Shown here one piece after another: positions 61,917 through 64,000 of a DNA stretch of 64,000 nucleotides. This DNA is from Pantoea sp. Mb-10. Its GTDB lineage: Bacteria > Pseudomonadota > Gammaproteobacteria > Enterobacterales > Enterobacteriaceae. Under the pieces are notes generated by a model. That model was not told where the DNA came from and searched no databases. It saw only the letters and a program-made list of their open reading frames with translations. Positions within the stretch are counted from its first letter, which is position 1. Each line of letters starts with the position of its first letter. Location: positions 32,675 through 96,674 of the forward strand of contig NZ_JAJSDX010000011.1 in NCBI RefSeq assembly GCF_021272205.1. The letters run 5' to 3'. Both the position numbers and the translations under genes were made by a program.

Positions 61917-62174
61917 ATGGAACTCTATTATTACGTCGATAAAAATGCGGGCTATAACGATAACCACGTTGTGCATGCCACCGGGTGTCCTTTTCTGCCA
62001 TCCGATCGCGCGCGGCGCTTTCTGGGGACCTTTTACTCGCCTGCCGCCGCCATCCAGCAGGCGCGAAAATTCTATCCCGGCGCAATGGGCTGTGAGCACT
62101 GCTGTCCGGTAACCATGAAAAAAAACCTGCCACTCCAGCACAGCGTGGCACTAAAGCACATGGTGCAACTCTGA
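61917..62174 (+). CDS. Small cysteine-rich protein, Ada-zinc-site-like pattern
   Basis: 85 residues, no signal peptide. NHVVHATGCPFLPSDRARRFLGTFYSPAAAIQQARKFYPGAMGCEHCCP shows H/C, C, then C-x2-C at the end of an alpha/beta unit, the layout of Ada-type and related small zinc ribbons (His or Cys early, CxxC late). I do not recognise a named family, and no partner gene is beside it. Start ATG 61917 has GAGGAA 7 bp upstream; TATAAT near 61853 is a good -10. The hairpin pair downstream makes it a single-gene unit. Zinc or nucleic-acid binding is inference. Confidence 0.7.
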   Translation: MELYYYVDKNAGYNDNHVVHATGCPFLPSDRARRFLGTFYSPAAAIQQARKFYPGAMGCEHCCPVTMKKNLPLQHSVALKHMVQL

Positions 62175-62185
62175 TATTACTGGTC

Positions 62186-62211
62186 TGACGGCAGCCTGCG
62201 TGCTGCCGTCA
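62186..62211. terminator. Hairpin after the small cysteine-rich gene
   Basis: TGACGGCAGC-CTGCGT-GCTGCCGTCA: a perfect 10-bp stem 12 bp after the stop. No T-run follows. Confidence 0.6.
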
Positions 62212-62220
62212 ACGGCACCC

Positions 62221-62261
62221 AAAAAAGTCCGCTCGCCGCTTCCCCGCGCTGCGGCTTTTTT
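62221..62261. terminator. A-rich/T-rich terminator
   Basis: AAAAAAGTCCGC ... GCGGCTTTTTT pair with one bulged T. This gives a bidirectional terminator shape with a T-run on the plus strand. Confidence 0.5.
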
Positions 62262-62448
62262 ATCTCCGCACCCGCAACGTTGCCGTTCCTCGGTGGCGCA
62301 CCCGCACTCTCGGTGACGCGGCAGAATAAATCCGCCGCTGACGGTTTCCATTCGCCTATTCTTGCGCCACAATAGAGAGGATTTGTGATCTAAGTCACTT
62401 AACCGGGGCGTTTTTTTGCCCGCTTATCCTCTGACCGATTTGAACTGC

Positions 62449-63633
62449 ATGCAATCAATCACTGTTTCACGTAAAACTGCCTGGCTACGCGTACTGCTGC
62501 TGGCTATCGCCGCGTTTGTGTTCAATACCACCGAGTTTGTGCCGGTGGGTCTGCTCTCCGACATCGCTGCCAGCTTTTCCATGAAGACCGCCGACGTTGG
62601 CATCATGCTGACCATTTATGCGTGGGTGGTGGCCCTGCTGTCGCTGCCGCTGATGCTGTTAACGCGCAACGTTGAGCGCCGCCTGCTGCTCGGCGTGCTG
62701 TTTCTGGTGTTTGTTGCCAGCCATGTGCTTTCTGCTTTTGCCTGGGACTTTACCTCGCTGGTGCTCTCGCGCATCGGCATTGCGCTGGCGCACGCCGTGT
62801 TCTGGTCCATCACTGCCTCGCTGGCAATCCGCGTTGCCCCGGCGGGCAAAAAAACGCAGGCGCTCAGTATGCTGGCAACCGGTACGGCGCTGGCGATGGT
62901 CTTGGGCGTCCCCATTGGGCGCATCGTCGGCCAGTATCTGGGATGGCGCACCACCTTTGGCATGATTGGCGTGTCGGCGCTGGTGCTGCTGATTTTGCTG
63001 CTGCGCGTGCTGCCGCGTCTGCCCAGCGAGCATACCGGTTCCCTTAGCAGCGTACCGATGCTGTTTCGGCGCCCGGCGCTGGTCGCCATGTACATTTTAG
63101 TCACGCTCGTGGTGACCGCGCACTATACCGCCTACAGCTATATCGAGCCCTTTATGGCGCTAGTCGCGAACGCGGATCAGAACTTCACTACCCTGCTGCT
63201 GCTGCTGTTTGGGTCGGCGGGTATCATTGGCAGCCTGCTGTTCAGCACGTTGGGCAATAAATTCCCGTCTGCGATGCTCCTGGCCGCCATCGCGCTGATT
63301 ACGCTGAGCATGGGCCTGCTGCTGTTTGCCGCCGTGCGCCCCTCGGCGATTGTGGTGCTGTGCATTGTCTGGGGGATGGCGATGATGATGATCGGGCTAG
63401 CGATGCAGGTACGCGTGTTGTCGCTGGCCCCCGATGCCACCGACGTCGCCATGTCACTGTTTTCGGGCATTTACAATATCGGCATCGGCGCAGGCGCGCT
63501 GCTCGGTAACCAGGTGAGTGAGCACCTGAGCATGTCAGACGTAGGAAATGTGGGTGGCCTTATCGGCCTCAGCGCGCTGTTTTGGTGTGTCGCGATTTTC
63601 CGCCGCTACCCGCAGCTGCGGTCCAATGGATAA
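62449..63633 (+). CDS. sotB: SotB sugar efflux transporter (MFS)
   Basis: 394 residues (E. coli SotB/YdeA 396). 12 helices. [56 protein letters not shown] and [39 protein letters not shown] are nearly those of E. coli. Exports arabinose and related sugars or IPTG and limits their accumulation. Start at ATG 62449 has only a weak ribosome site, but it aligns with the E. coli start. Composite repeat C begins 8 bp after its stop. Confidence 0.95.
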   Translation: MQSITVSRKTAWLRVLLLAIAAFVFNTTEFVPVGLLSDIAASFSMKTADVGIMLTIYAWVVALLSLPLMLLTRNVERRLLLGVLFLVFVASHVLSAFAWDFTSLVLSRIGIALAHAVFWSITASLAIRVAPAGKKTQALSMLATGTALAMVLGVPIGRIVGQYLGWRTTFGMIGVSALVLLILLLRVLPRLPSEHTGSLSSVPMLFRRPALVAMYILVTLVVTAHYTAYSYIEPFMALVANADQNFTTLLLLLFGSAGIIGSLLFSTLGNKFPSAMLLAAIALITLSMGLLLFAAVRPSAIVVLCIVWGMAMMMIGLAMQVRVLSLAPDATDVAMSLFSGIYNIGIGAGALLGNQVSEHLSMSDVGNVGGLIGLSALFWCVAIFRRYPQLRSNG

Positions 63634-63670
63634 AGGGGGGGCCGCAGGCAGCGGCTCGATGCTTTTCCGC

Positions 63671-63870
63671 TGGCGCGGTGCAATTTTCGTTCACCATAGC
63701 ACCGGCAGGTGCCTTTCCGTTAGCACGGTGCAATTTTCGTTCGCCATAGCACTGGCAGGTGCCTTTCCGTTAGCACGGTGCAATTTTTGTTCGCCATCGC
63801 ACTGGCAGGTGCCTTTCCGTTAGCGCGGTGCAATTTTCGTTCGCCATAGCAATGGCAGATGCTTTTGCCG
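63671..63870 (+). repeat. Four 50-bp tandem units inside copy C
   Basis: Units start at 63671, 63721, 63771 and 63821, all with the core GCGGTGCAATTTTCGTTC or close to it, then GCCATAGCACTGGCAGGTGC. Copies A and B carry related units in mixed order and only once or twice, so this module has expanded in C. Confidence 0.9.
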
Positions 63871-64000
63871 CGATGCGGCGACCGAGCAGAGGGCGCCAGG
63901 CCGCGCCCTCTGCACTCCCCGGCCCTGCGCCAGCCCCGCTCGCCGCTGCGCGGTGCCTTCACTCCCTCAGCCTTCCTGACGGACCGGCGTCGATTCGCTC
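63868..64000 (+). repeat. Left arm of copy C (first 133 bp)
   Basis: Collinear with 5368-5500 and 16004-16136 with very few differences, to the end of the window. Confidence 0.9.

Larger units (their letters stand above)
63641..64000 (+). repeat. Composite inverted-repeat element, copy C (5' part)
   Basis: Same family and orientation as copies A and B, cut by the window end. It begins directly after sotB with GGGCCGCAGGCAGCGGCTC-type module sequence, then a four-unit 50-bp tandem, then the left arm to the last base. Spacer, right arm and hairpin tail should lie beyond 64000. Confidence 0.88.

Overview
This window is the replication-terminus region of an Enterobacterales chromosome. Gene content and codon style point to an Erwiniaceae-like organism (Pantoea, Erwinia or Mixta type), but I cannot name the genus from sequence alone. 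Several genes keep the order found around the E. coli terminus: hipBA near dif, dcp next to ydfG, ynfA-ynfB-ynfD, and bioD2(ynfK)-mlc-ynfL-ynfM. The terminus call rests on sequence signals. There is a dif-type XerCD site at 34686-34713. A Tus-binding Ter site lies at 21909-21931, oriented to stop forks that have overrun dif from the right. Two perfect matS (MatP) sites lie at 30613 and 33011. KOPS octamers all point toward dif.

Layout, left of dif. 1-4976: the end of a sugar or acid transporter with a GH31 glucosidase, a PhoB-box-preceded hexapeptide acetyltransferase, and a convergent ACS-family transporter. 5142-6325: large composite repeat A. 6327-15743: catalase, a racemase-like protein, a complete tripartite RND efflux operon and two convergent TetR regulators. 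15808-16958: composite repeat B. 16981-22120: a three-unit Pho box in front of a Ugp-like ABC importer that ends in an ADP-ribose/CDP-alcohol-type phosphatase. 22117-32052: HPP membrane protein, rluF, two oxidoreductases, hipBA, a FUSC efflux protein, a YbhB/YbcL-like protein and an NCS1 permease.

Around dif (32231-36244) lie small or decayed genes. The 3' end of a GH2 glycosidase and the 3' end of a STAS anti-anti-sigma gene meet head to head at about 33905, as if one deletion removed both 5' halves. The neighbouring RsbW-like gene is frameshifted. dif follows directly, then an unrecognised membrane protein.

Right of dif. 36441-45617: glycosyltransferase, osmB, an FAD glycerol-3-phosphate-dehydrogenase-like enzyme, an eight-cysteine secreted peptide, hpxO, dcp and guaD. 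45866-49436: a diguanylate cyclase and a chemoreceptor, followed by an exact flagellar sigma-28 promoter that points away from them. 50085-57321: ydfG, ynfA, ynfB, ynfD, a DHA2 exporter and an OsmU-type osmoprotectant importer. 57375-63633: bioD2, mlc, ynfL, ynfM, a small cysteine-rich protein and sotB. 63641-64000: the start of composite repeat C.

The most unusual structure is the composite repeat family. Two full copies (about 1.15 kb) and one partial copy share short palindromic modules, two roughly 215-bp arms that are diverged inverted copies of each other around a spacer of about 310 bp, and a run of GCGGG...CCCGC hairpins. No protein gene in it is credible. Phosphorus supply is a second theme: two candidate Pho boxes precede genes that fit phosphate-starvation roles.
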